NCBI GenBank assembly: GCA_947176615.1
Contig: CAMWRO010000199.1
Coordinates: forward strand, 1-5,709
Source: an uncultured Porphyromonadaceae bacterium
GTDB lineage: Bacteria; Bacteroidota; Bacteroidia; Bacteroidales; Muribaculaceae
Direction of reading: 5' to 3'
Length of the DNA stretch: 5,709 nucleotides
Shown: positions 1-5,709 of the stretch, one piece after another
How positions within the stretch are numbered: the first letter of the stretch is position 1
Layout: every line of letters starts with the position of its first letter
Translations under genes and position numbers: made by a program
The notes under the pieces: generated by a model
Seen by the model: only the letters and a program-made list of their open reading frames with translations
What the model was told of the DNA's origin: nothing
Database searches by the model: none

Positions 1-791
1 TTCCCTTCACTTGTCGGGGTGGCGCAGTCAAGGACCGGGTTATAGGGCTCGGGGATAGATATCGGGGTAAAAGCGCCGTCCTTCGGGTTCCATCGCCATG
101 CCTTGGTAGTGGTGGCGATGAAAAAATTGCCGTCGTGGTCACGGGTGAGAATCTTGATATAGGTGTCGGCAAGGTGATGGATGCGCGCTTGTCCGTTGGG
201 CGCCACGGTGATAATGTCGCCTGAGTGGCTTCCCCCCACGACTTCCCCCTTGGCCGATTCGGCAAGCGAATTAATGTCGCCGAGGTTCTCGATGTGGGGC
301 ATGAACTTTACCGCCGTAGGCGTTTCCGAAGAAAAGTCGAGAATATAGGGCCCCACGCCCGACACCATAAAGATAATGTCGCCCGATGACGTCTGTATTA
401 TGTCAAAGATGTAGCCGTAGTGCCCCATGCCCGGGAGAGTGATGCGGGTGAAGCTGTCGCTGTGTGGGTCGTAAAGATTCAACCCTTCGCAGGTAGCGAC
501 CCATATCCGCCCCTCCGTGTCACAGAGGATTTTCATCACACGGTTGTCGCTCAGTGAGGTGTCAGATTTCTCGTCATGGAGGTATTTGTCAAAATTGCAT
601 CCGTCAAATCGCAGAAGGCCGTATTGTGTCCCGATCCACAGATATCCGTCTTGGTCAAGGCACAGGTTGCTGTAATTGGACGATACGATGTCTTTGCTGT
701 TGAACAATCTTGTATTAAGTATTGCATTCGATTCTATGGCCGATGCAATAATAATGAGAATAATTGTCAAGATTCGGTTAATACGTTTCAT
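1..791 (-). CDS. Hybrid two-component system (HTCS)-like sensor, N-terminal part; runs off the window edge
   Basis: The ATG at 791 reading leftward opens a frame that stays open for 263 codons to the window edge. Residues 1-23 form a signal peptide or signal anchor (MKRINR, then a run of I/L, then ASAIESNA). Two clear Reg_prop beta-propeller repeats follow: about residues 43-64 (LCLDQDGYLWIGT, then GLLRFDG) and 88-109 (ILCDTEGRIWVAT, then GLNLYDP); weaker blades continue to the edge. This pattern is typical of the periplasmic sensor domain of Bacteroidetes HTCS proteins, which fuse a propeller, a Y_Y_Y domain, a transmembrane segment, a histidine kinase, a receiver and an AraC-type DNA-binding domain in about 1,300 residues. 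None of the kinase, receiver or DNA-binding parts is in this window, so the full HTCS identity is inferred from these repeats and the PUL context. It is divergent from the GH43 gene starting at 1002, the usual arrangement for a PUL regulator, and probably activates the neighbouring genes on binding an oligosaccharide. Confidence 0.87.
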   Translation of the reverse strand, partial: MKRINRILTIILIIIASAIESNAILNTRLFNSKDIVSSNYSNLCLDQDGYLWIGTQYGLLRFDGCNFDKYLHDEKSDTSLSDNRVMKILCDTEGRIWVATCEGLNLYDPHSDSFTRITLPGMGHYGYIFDIIQTSSGDIIFMVSGVGPYILDFSSETPTAVKFMPHIENLGDINSLAESAKGEVVGGSHSGDIITVAPNGQARIHHLADTYIKILTRDHDGNFFIATTTKAWRWNPKDGAFTPISIPEPYNPVLDCATPTSEG

Positions 792-810
792 GGTAACAAT
801 TTTTCAGTTA

Positions 811-818
811 CAAAATTA
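811..818 (-). promoter_or_regulatory. Candidate -7 element for the HTCS-like gene
   Basis: On the minus strand this reads TAATTTTG, an exact match to the Bacteroidetes -7 consensus TAnnTTTG. It lies 19 bases upstream of the ATG at 791, giving a short leader of roughly a dozen bases. I see no TTTG -33 element at the usual spacing, which lowers confidence. Confidence 0.4.
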
Positions 819-865
819 TGAAAAAAATCAGTTATTCAGCATGGGGGTAACCGACAAAAATCCCC

Positions 866-882
866 GATGTTACAAATATGAA
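866..882. promoter_or_regulatory. Candidate activator-binding site, copy 1 (GATGTTACAAATATGAA)
   Basis: This 17-mer is repeated without mismatch at 2738-2754, upstream of the second GH43 gene. Here it starts 102 bp upstream of the -7 box at 968, and 113 bp upstream of the shared TCGATAACCA block at 979; the second copy has the same 113-bp distance. Identical sequence at identical distance before two co-functional genes suggests an operator. The likely binder is the DNA-binding domain of the divergent HTCS, but that is inference. The site also lies 75 bp upstream of the HTCS-like start, so it could take part in autoregulation. Confidence 0.6.
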
Positions 883-967
883 TCAGAATATCATAAATAT
901 ATACGCGTTGTGGTCAGGATATTATCTTGATGATTCTTGAAATAAAGTCGGGGTCGTAACATTTGTG

Positions 968-995
968 TAATTTTGCTGTCGATAACCAGTCATTA
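968..995 (+). promoter_or_regulatory. Promoter -7 box and conserved leader of the first GH43 gene
   Basis: TAATTTTG at 968-975 matches the TAnnTTTG -7 consensus and is followed by TCGATAACCAGTCATT at 979-994. The promoter of the second GH43 gene has the same -7 box and a nearly identical downstream block. The start of transcription should fall near 982, giving a leader of about 20 bases before the ATG at 1002. There is no clear TTTG at -33, which fits a promoter that depends on an activator. Confidence 0.65.
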
Positions 996-1001
996 TTAAG
1001 C

Positions 1002-2582
1002 ATGAAAAGAACAATAGGGTTTTTGACGGGGGTAGCCATGTCGTTAATCGCATCGGTTGCGGCTGCCGGAAATTTTTCCAATCCCGTGATTTGGGCCGAT
1101 GTCCCCGATCCCGACGTAATCAGGGTGGGGGAGGATTTCTACATGGTCAGCACTACGATGCACCTCATGCCGGGATGCCCCGTGATGAAGTCCCGCGACC
1201 TCGTCAACTGGGAGACTGTCGGGTATGTCTTTGACTCGCTCAACGACACTCCGCGTTATGATCTTGACGGCGGAACGGTCTACGGCAAGGGGCAGTGGGC
1301 GACCTCGCTGCGTTATCACGACGGAAAATTCTATGTGCTGTTCTCGCCCAATGACGCTCCCTATCGTTCCTATATATATTCTACGGCTGACCCTGCCGGA
1401 AAGTGGGAGATTGTCAGTCGCACCGAGCATTTTCACGACTCGTCGCTGCTTTTTGACGACGACGGGCGCGTGTATGTGTTCTCGGGTGGTGGCGGAATAC
1501 GCCTGAAAGAGCTTGAACCTGACCTTTCGGATGTTAAAAAAGATGGTCTTGAAATGATTACCATTACTCCCGATGCCGAGGAAACCGGCCTTCACGAGGG
1601 GAGCCGAGTGGTAAAGCATAATGGCAAATATTACGCATTTGTGATTTCATGGCCTGCCGGAAAGCCGAGACGGCAACTCTGTTACCGTGCCGACAAGATT
1701 ACCGGCCCGTGGGAGAAACAGGTTGTCCTTCAGTCAGAATTCGGCGGCTTCCCCTACGTCGGACAGGGTTGCCTTGTCGACGATGCCGAGGGTAACTGGT
1801 GGGGGATGATATTTCAGGACCGTGGCGGAGTGGGGCGCGTGCTGACGCTTAACCCGTGCCGCTGGGTCGACGGGTGGCCCATGCTCGGCGATGATGAAGG
1901 CCGTGTGCCCGCAGTCGTCAGAAAAACCATCGGTGATAACGAAAATGCAGGAGTTGTGGCGAGTGACGAGTTTGACGGCTCGAAGTCAATCCTGTGGCAG
2001 TGGAACCACAATCCGGTCGATGAGGCATGGTCGCTGACCGAGCGCCCCGGGTGGCTGAGGCTGAAGACCTCGCGTGTGGTCGATAATCTTTTTGTGGCTC
2101 CCAACACGATTTCCCAGCGCATGGAAGGACCCGTGTGTGAGGGGGAGGTGAAAATCGATATTTCAAAGATGAAAAAAGGTGACGTCGCCGGATTCGGCGC
2201 TTTCAACGGCGATTCGGGCCTCCTCTCTATAATAAAGGATAAAAAGGGCACATGGCTCGCCGCGATGGAATCGTCGGTCGCGCTCGGAAATAAATCCCAC
2301 GAGGTCTCCGGTGTCAGTGAGACCGAGAAAGAACGGGTAAAATTGTCGGGAAAATCGGTATGTCTGAAAATTGTCGCCGATTTCAATCCCGGATGTGACA
2401 AGGCCACGTTCTATTACAGCGAGGACGACGGCACAACGTGGAACCCTATTGGCGTCGAGTTCAAGATGCGCTTTGATTACCGCCGGTTCTTTATGGGAAC
2501 CCGATTTGCAATCTATAACTACGCGACAGCCTCCCGAGGCGGATATGTCGATGTGGATTATTTTAGGTATAAAAGATTATGA
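1002..2582 (+). CDS. Secreted GH43 glycoside hydrolase with C-terminal beta-sandwich domain (subfamily 12-like, putative alpha-L-arabinofuranosidase)
   Basis: The product has 526 residues. A signal peptide of about 22 residues (MKRTIGFLTG to SVAAA) has no lipobox cysteine, so the mature protein is probably periplasmic or released. The five-bladed GH43 propeller spans about 25-320. The inferred catalytic acids are D36 in PDPDVIR (base), D146 in HDSSLLFDDDG (pKa modulator) and E199 in HEGSR (acid). Residues about 330-526, starting at DEFDG and containing QWNHNP and RPGWLRLKT, resemble the concanavalin-like GH43 C-terminal domain. The opening NPVIWADVPDPDVI and STTMHLMPG resemble GH43 subfamily 12, which includes arabinofuranosidases, but beta-xylosidase or another specificity cannot be excluded. 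The ATG at 1002 is preferred over an in-frame TTG at 963 because that TTG precedes the -7 box and its peptide would spoil the signal sequence. The gene has its own promoter and terminator, so it is probably monocistronic. Confidence 0.93.
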   Translation: MKRTIGFLTGVAMSLIASVAAAGNFSNPVIWADVPDPDVIRVGEDFYMVSTTMHLMPGCPVMKSRDLVNWETVGYVFDSLNDTPRYDLDGGTVYGKGQWATSLRYHDGKFYVLFSPNDAPYRSYIYSTADPAGKWEIVSRTEHFHDSSLLFDDDGRVYVFSGGGGIRLKELEPDLSDVKKDGLEMITITPDAEETGLHEGSRVVKHNGKYYAFVISWPAGKPRRQLCYRADKITGPWEKQVVLQSEFGGFPYVGQGCLVDDAEGNWWGMIFQDRGGVGRVLTLNPCRWVDGWPMLGDDEGRVPAVVRKTIGDNENAGVVASDEFDGSKSILWQWNHNPVDEAWSLTERPGWLRLKTSRVVDNLFVAPNTISQRMEGPVCEGEVKIDISKMKKGDVAGFGAFNGDSGLLSIIKDKKGTWLAAMESSVALGNKSHEVSGVSETEKERVKLSGKSVCLKIVADFNPGCDKATFYYSEDDGTTWNPIGVEFKMRFDYRRFFMGTRFAIYNYATASRGGYVDVDYFRYKRL

Positions 2583-2671
2583 TAGGTTAAAAAAGCATAT
2601 TTAGGTACTAAGGTTGTTTATCATTTTTTTGGCAATTATCATGTAAAAACACACTTAAACATTTAGGTTAC

Positions 2672-2713
2672 TGCCGGAGATTGCACGAGGGGTGCAGTCT
2701 CCGGTATTTTATT
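2672..2713 (+). terminator. Intrinsic terminator of the first GH43 gene
   Basis: A 15-bp stem pairs 2672-2686 (TGCCGGAGATTGCAC) with 2692-2706 (GTGCAGTCTCCGGTA). It is fully paired in RNA if two G-U wobbles are allowed. The loop is five bases (GAGGG) and the stem is followed directly by TTTTATT. The reverse strand has no U-run after the stem, so it acts on plus-strand transcripts. It lies 89 bases after the stop at 2582 and should separate the first GH43 transcript from the next gene. Confidence 0.88.
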
Positions 2714-2737
2714 GGAATATAGATGGTTGTAAAATTT

Positions 2738-2754
2738 GATGTTACAAATATGAA
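2738..2754. promoter_or_regulatory. Candidate activator-binding site, copy 2 (GATGTTACAAATATGAA)
   Basis: Identical over 17 bases to 866-882. It starts 103 bp upstream of the -7 box at 2841 and 113 bp upstream of the leader block TCGTTAACCA at 2851. It lies just after the terminator and so at the upstream edge of the second control region. A shared regulator for both GH43 genes is the simplest reading; the divergent HTCS is the candidate. Confidence 0.6.
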
Positions 2755-2780
2755 AGGATATGAGACATGCGGGTGCGCAT

Positions 2781-2797
2781 GATGTGACAAAGATGAA
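2781..2797. promoter_or_regulatory. Degenerate second copy of the operator-like 17-mer
   Basis: GATGTGACAAAGATGAA matches the 17-mer at 2738 at 15 of 17 positions, in the same orientation and 43 bp (about four helical turns) downstream. Direct repeats on one face of the helix would suit an AraC-type activator dimer. The first GH43 control region has no equally good second copy, so the role of this one is less certain. Confidence 0.4.
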
Positions 2798-2840
2798 CGC
2801 ATAGAACACATAGCGGAATCCCCCTCGCGCGGGAATCTTA

Positions 2841-2866
2841 TAATTTTGCATCGTTAACCAATCATT
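2841..2866 (+). promoter_or_regulatory. Promoter -7 box and conserved leader of the second GH43 gene
   Basis: TAATTTTG at 2841-2848 matches the TAnnTTTG -7 consensus and is followed by TCGTTAACCAATCATT at 2851-2866. The block matches the first GH43 promoter (968-994) except for a one-base length difference after the -7 box and two substitutions. Transcription should start near 2855, leaving a short leader before the ATG at 2872. No clear TTTG -33 element is seen. Confidence 0.68.
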
Positions 2867-2871
2867 GAACT

Positions 2872-4593
2872 ATGCAAGCAAAATTAACATTATTGACTGT
2901 CTCTGCCGGTTTGCTCGCGGCTATGGCGTCATGCACGTCTGCGTCGGCCCATAAGGGCATCGAGCCGCAGCCGTCAGTAGCGATATTTGACTCGTTTTCC
3001 TATGAAGGAAAAGATTCGTGCTATCAAGACTCGGCTCTTGCCGGAGAAAGCTCCTTTTTTAACCCCGTACTCCCCGGATGGTATTCCGACCCTTCGATCT
3101 GTACCAACGGCAACGGTGACTACTTCATCGTCACGTCGACATTTACCTATTTCCCCGGTGTGCCCATTTTCCACAGCCGTGCCCTTGTCAACTGGAAACA
3201 GGTCGGTCATGTGCTCTCGCGCCCCTCGCAGCTCCAGAACATGGAAAAGCAGCATGTCAGCGGCGGCATCTTTGCTCCCGACATTACCTACAACCCCGCC
3301 AACAAGACCTATTATATGATTACGACCAATGTCGGCGCGGGCAATTTCTTTGTCAAGACCCAAGACCCCTTCGGCGAGTGGAGCGATCCCATCATGCTGC
3401 CCGAGGTGCAGGGTATCGACCCGGCTTTCTTCTTTGACGAGGATGGCAAGGGATATATCGTCAACAACGATGATGCTCCCGATTCCAAGCCTGAGTATCC
3501 CGGCCACCGCACAGTGCGCGTGGTGGAATTTGACACCGCCACCGACAAGTGTGTCGGCGAGCGCCGCATCGTGGTCAACAAAGGCTGTCGTCCCGAGGAA
3601 AAACCGATCTGGTGTGAAGGCCCCCATATATATAAGGTAAACGGCCAGTATTACCTCATGACTGCCGAGGGCGGAACAAGCACATGGCACAGCGAGGTAA
3701 TCTATCGCGGCCCGTCGCCTTTCGGCCCCTTCACCCCGTGGGAAGGCAACCCCATCCTGACCCAGCGCACTCTTGACCGCTCGCGCGAGAATCCTGTCAC
3801 CTGTGCCGGACATGCCGACCTCGTGCAGACCCCCGAAGGTGACTGGTGGGGCGTGTTCCTCGCCTGCCGTCCCCTTAAAGACGACATGGAAAACCTCGGG
3901 CGCGAAACATTCATGATGCCTGTGAAATGGACCGAGGACGGATGGCCCTATATGACCCGCGAGGGAGAACTTGTCCCGATGACCCTCACTCGCGAGGGCG
4001 TGAAACGCGGCGATGAGGTGACATTCGGCAACTTCGCCCGTCATGAAGAATTTGGCGACACGACCCTCGGGCATGAATGGATGACCCTGCGCGGAACCGC
4101 CAAAAACTACTATTCACTCGCCTCCAACCCCGGCTACCTGACCATCAAGTGTGCCGATGTGACCTCGGCTGAAAAGGATGTGCTTCCTTTTGTGTGCCGC
4201 CGCATCCACCATCACAATTATGCCGCTGCCACCCGCGTGACATTCCTCCCCGAGCATGACGCCCAGAGCGCCGGCCTGCTCATGATGAAAGACGAGACCC
4301 ATCAGTATTATCTCGCCAAGACACGCAACGCCGACAACCACAGCATCGTGCTGCGCAAGATTTCGGAAAACGGTGTCGAAGACCTTGCCTCGGCCCCGAT
4401 TGCCGAAGCCGACCACACCGTCGACCTCAAAGTAGAGTCGCGCGGTCTGAATCTCGACTTCTTCTACTCTCTTGACCGTGGCGAGACTTGGGTAGAGGTT
4501 GCCCGCGACATCGACGCCGGATTTACCTCGACCGCCCGTGCCGGAGGATTTACCGGGACAACAGTCGGGATGTATGCCTCTAATCGCAAGTAA
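2872..4593 (+). CDS. GH43 glycoside hydrolase, putative lipoprotein (subfamily 1-like, putative beta-xylosidase)
   Basis: The product has 573 residues. The N-terminus (MQAKLTLLTVSAGLLAAMASC) looks like a lipoprotein signal with C21 as the modified cysteine, although M at -3 is not ideal; cleavage after ASA26 by signal peptidase I is the alternative. No acidic surface-export signal follows C21. After a linker (27-61), the GH43 propeller spans about 62-370. Inferred catalytic residues are D73 in LPGWYSDPS (base), D183 in GIDPAFFFDEDG (pKa modulator) and E249 in WCEGPHIYK (acid). Residues about 390-573 form the GH43 C-terminal beta-sandwich (HEEFGD, NPGYLTIKC, AGLLMMKDE). The strings FTYFPGVPIFHS, KQHVSGGIFAPD, TCAGHADLVQTPEGDWWG and NLGRETFMMPV are typical of xylosidase-like GH43 proteins of Bacteroidetes. 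Activity on arabinosides is also possible. It has its own promoter, and the gap to susC holds an inverted-repeat element, so joint transcription with susC is uncertain. Confidence 0.93.
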   Translation: MQAKLTLLTVSAGLLAAMASCTSASAHKGIEPQPSVAIFDSFSYEGKDSCYQDSALAGESSFFNPVLPGWYSDPSICTNGNGDYFIVTSTFTYFPGVPIFHSRALVNWKQVGHVLSRPSQLQNMEKQHVSGGIFAPDITYNPANKTYYMITTNVGAGNFFVKTQDPFGEWSDPIMLPEVQGIDPAFFFDEDGKGYIVNNDDAPDSKPEYPGHRTVRVVEFDTATDKCVGERRIVVNKGCRPEEKPIWCEGPHIYKVNGQYYLMTAEGGTSTWHSEVIYRGPSPFGPFTPWEGNPILTQRTLDRSRENPVTCAGHADLVQTPEGDWWGVFLACRPLKDDMENLGRETFMMPVKWTEDGWPYMTREGELVPMTLTREGVKRGDEVTFGNFARHEEFGDTTLGHEWMTLRGTAKNYYSLASNPGYLTIKCADVTSAEKDVLPFVCRRIHHHNYAAATRVTFLPEHDAQSAGLLMMKDETHQYYLAKTRNADNHSIVLRKISENGVEDLASAPIAEADHTVDLKVESRGLNLDFFYSLDRGETWVEVARDIDAGFTSTARAGGFTGTTVGMYASNRK

Positions 4594-4602
4594 TTGAAAT
4601 AA

Positions 4603-4700
4603 CGTGAAAAGTGAAAAGTGAAATTCAGGCTCGCCTGAGTGAAGATAATAGTTATGTAAAAAGGTGTGTTATCTTCGCCTTTCACCCTTCACCTTTCACT
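4603..4700. repeat. Imperfect inverted repeat of 7-bp units with a phased palindromic insertion
   Basis: The left arm (4603-4648) reads CGTGAAA, AGTGAAA, AGTGAAA, then a 14-bp self-complementary piece (4624-4637, hairpin TCAGGC-TC-GCCTGA at 4625-4638), then AGTGAAG and ATAA. The right arm (4669-4700), read on the minus strand, is AGTGAAA, GGTGAAG, GGTGAAA, GGCGAAG, ATAA. The arms differ mainly by the 14-bp insertion, which equals two units and keeps the phase. The loop is 20 bases (4649-4668). The element starts nine bases after the GH43 stop and may act as a structured 3' end, but it lacks a U-run. It might instead be a small non-autonomous repeat family. Confidence 0.75.
4670..4677 (+). promoter_or_regulatory. 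Weak candidate -7 element for susC
   Basis: TATCTTCG differs from TAnnTTTG by one base and would give a leader of about 75 bases. It lies in the right arm of the inverted repeat, so the match may only be part of the repeat unit. TAACTTTA at 4740-4747 is an alternative one-mismatch site, but it is too close to the ATG at 4759. No better match is present between 4594 and 4758. Confidence 0.22.
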
Positions 4701-4758
4701 CCCGTCACTTAGCAAAACATACACTAAATCATTTATAGCTAACTTTAAATTAATCACA

Positions 4759-5709
4759 ATGGAAAATGTAAAGAAACTATTTCGATGCATTTCGCTCCTG
4801 CTGCTCTACGTCGGCCTCGGTACGGCGTGGGCATATGCCGACACGGTCAGGGGCACGGTGGTCGACGATACCGGTGAGCCGCTCATCGGTGTGTCGGTCC
4901 TCCTGCAGGGTACTTCGCAAGGTATTGCGACTGACCTTGACGGACAGTACTCCTTAAATGTACCTAACCTGAAAACAGCAGTCCTTAACTTCTCTTATGT
5001 CGGCATGGTGTCGCAGGAAGTGAAAGTCAACGGACGCAGTGTGGTTGACGTAACCTTGAAATCTGACTCGGAAGTCCTTGACGAAGTCGTGGTTGTCGGT
5101 TACGGCCAGCAGAAGAAAGCCTCGGTCGTGGGTGCCATCACCCAGACTTCGGGCGAAGTCCTTGAACGCGCAGCCGGTATCCACGATATCAGCAACGCCC
5201 TGACCGGTAACCTCCCCGGTGTTATCACCGAGCAGTCATCAGGTATGCCCGGTGAAGAAAGCGCCCAGATTACCATCCGTGGCGCGAGCTCGTGGAACAA
5301 CAGCAGCCCTCTCGTTCTCGTCGACGGTATCGAGCGTGACATGAACAGTGTCGATGTCAGCTCGGTTCAGTCTATTTCGGTTCTTAAAGACGCATCGGCC
5401 ACCGCAGTGTATGGTGTTAAGGGTGCCAACGGCGTCATCCTCATCACCACCAAGCGCGGTGAAGAAGGCAAGGCAAGAATCGGTGTCAGCTTTACCGCCA
5501 CCATGAAGTCGGCTTCAAAGCTGCCTAACAAGATGGACTCCTACGACGCGTTGCGAGTGCGCAACACCGCCGTGCTCCATGAACTTGCCCTGATGCCCAG
5601 CTCGTGGGAATACATGACCCCCTATGCCGTTATTGAACAGTACCGCATTCCGGCCAATCTTGAGGCATCAGAGCGTTACCGCAACGTCGACTGTCATGAT
5701 TACCTGTTC
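4759..5709 (+). CDS. SusC/RagA-family TonB-dependent outer-membrane transporter, N-terminal part; runs off the window edge
   Basis: The frame from ATG 4759 is open for 317 codons to the window end; SusC proteins are usually about 1,000 residues. A signal peptide (1-27, ending AWAYA) precedes a carboxypeptidase-regulatory-like domain at about 30-105 (RGTVVDDTGEPLIGVSVLLQ). Next comes the SusC signature EVVVVGYG at 109-116, then the plug domain with LTGNLPGV, ITIRGASS, PLVLVDGIERD, and LKDASATAVYG (209-219) running into GANGVILITTKRG (222-234). The protein should import oligosaccharides through the outer membrane using TonB energy, with a SusD lipoprotein lid expected just downstream but outside the window. 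Its glycan cannot be read from the sequence; the two GH43 neighbours suggest a xylose- or arabinose-containing one. Its upstream region lacks the 17-mer shared by the GH43 genes. Confidence 0.96.
   Translation, partial: MENVKKLFRCISLLLLYVGLGTAWAYADTVRGTVVDDTGEPLIGVSVLLQGTSQGIATDLDGQYSLNVPNLKTAVLNFSYVGMVSQEVKVNGRSVVDVTLKSDSEVLDEVVVVGYGQQKKASVVGAITQTSGEVLERAAGIHDISNALTGNLPGVITEQSSGMPGEESAQITIRGASSWNNSSPLVLVDGIERDMNSVDVSSVQSISVLKDASATAVYGVKGANGVILITTKRGEEGKARIGVSFTATMKSASKLPNKMDSYDALRVRNTAVLHELALMPSSWEYMTPYAVIEQYRIPANLEASERYRNVDCHDYLF

Noticed and set aside
576..930. Two small plus-strand open frames over the start of the HTCS-like gene
   Set aside because: They are antisense to the signal peptide and first Reg_prop repeat of the sensor or run through the divergent control region; no coding signal was seen.
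956..962. GTAACAT, an inverted copy of ATGTTAC from the operator-like 17-mer
   Set aside because: Only seven bases match and no counterpart exists before the second GH43 gene, so I do not count it as part of the operator.
963..1001. Upstream in-frame TTG start for the first GH43 gene
   Set aside because: It precedes the -7 box at 968-975 and would add 13 residues before a normal signal peptide. The ATG at 1002 is better placed.
1814..2407. Minus-strand open frame of 197 codons
   Set aside because: It is antisense to the C-terminal half of the first GH43 gene, with low-complexity S/P/T/R-rich translation and no promoter.
2599..2668. Direct repeat ATTTAGGT at 2599-2606 and 2661-2668 after the first GH43 stop
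   Set aside because: Eight bases in an AT-rich gap can repeat by chance, and nothing else about their placement suggests a site.
2663..2851. Small minus-strand open frame of 62 codons between the GH43 genes
   Set aside because: It spans the terminator, the operator-like repeats and the promoter of the second GH43 gene, and its translation resembles nothing I recognise.
2974..4074. Long open frame of 366 codons on the minus strand
   Set aside because: It lies wholly antisense to the second GH43 gene, whose family motifs and catalytic residues are intact. The antisense translation has no recognisable domain, and GC-rich third positions commonly create such shadows.
4603..4700. Possible CRISPR array from the repeated GTGAA units
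   Set aside because: The units are 7 bp and contiguous, with no spacers, and are arranged as an inverted repeat.

Overview
The window looks like one flank of a polysaccharide utilization locus (PUL) from a gut-type member of the order Bacteroidales. The evidence is a SusC-type TonB-dependent transporter, a divergent sensor with Reg_prop beta-propeller repeats typical of hybrid two-component systems (HTCS), two secreted GH43 glycosidases, and promoters with the Bacteroidetes TAnnTTTG -7 element rather than sigma-70 boxes. Codon use with many GC-ending codons would suit a Muribaculaceae-like genome, but that is a guess from style only.

Layout: (1) positions 1-791, minus strand, hold the N-terminal 263 residues of an HTCS-like periplasmic sensor. 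(2) Positions 792-1001 are a divergent control region. (3) Positions 1002-2582 encode a secreted GH43 enzyme with a C-terminal beta-sandwich, resembling subfamily 12. (4) Positions 2583-2871 hold a strong intrinsic terminator and then a second control region. (5) Positions 2872-4593 encode a putative GH43 lipoprotein resembling the beta-xylosidase-like subfamily 1. (6) Positions 4594-4758 contain a large inverted repeat built of 7-bp units. (7) Positions 4759-5709 encode the first 317 residues of a SusC-like transporter that continues out of the window; a SusD partner is expected beyond it but is not visible.

Working model: the sensor detects a released oligosaccharide in the periplasm and activates the locus, SusC (with an unseen SusD) imports glycan pieces, and the two GH43 enzymes trim side chains and ends. 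The GH43 pair suggests arabinoxylan, xylan or another arabinose/xylose-containing glycan, but GH43 specificities are too varied to settle this by eye.

The most notable regulatory signal is that both GH43 genes are preceded by the identical 17-mer GATGTTACAAATATGAA, placed exactly 113 bp upstream of a shared start-site block (TAATTTTG followed by TCGwTAACCArTCATT). The roughly 85 bp between the blocks are otherwise not similar. This looks like a two-gene regulon with an activator site at fixed distance, and the divergent HTCS is the obvious candidate regulator. The second notable signal is the heptad inverted repeat before susC, whose left arm carries a 14-bp self-complementary insertion that keeps the 7-bp phase.
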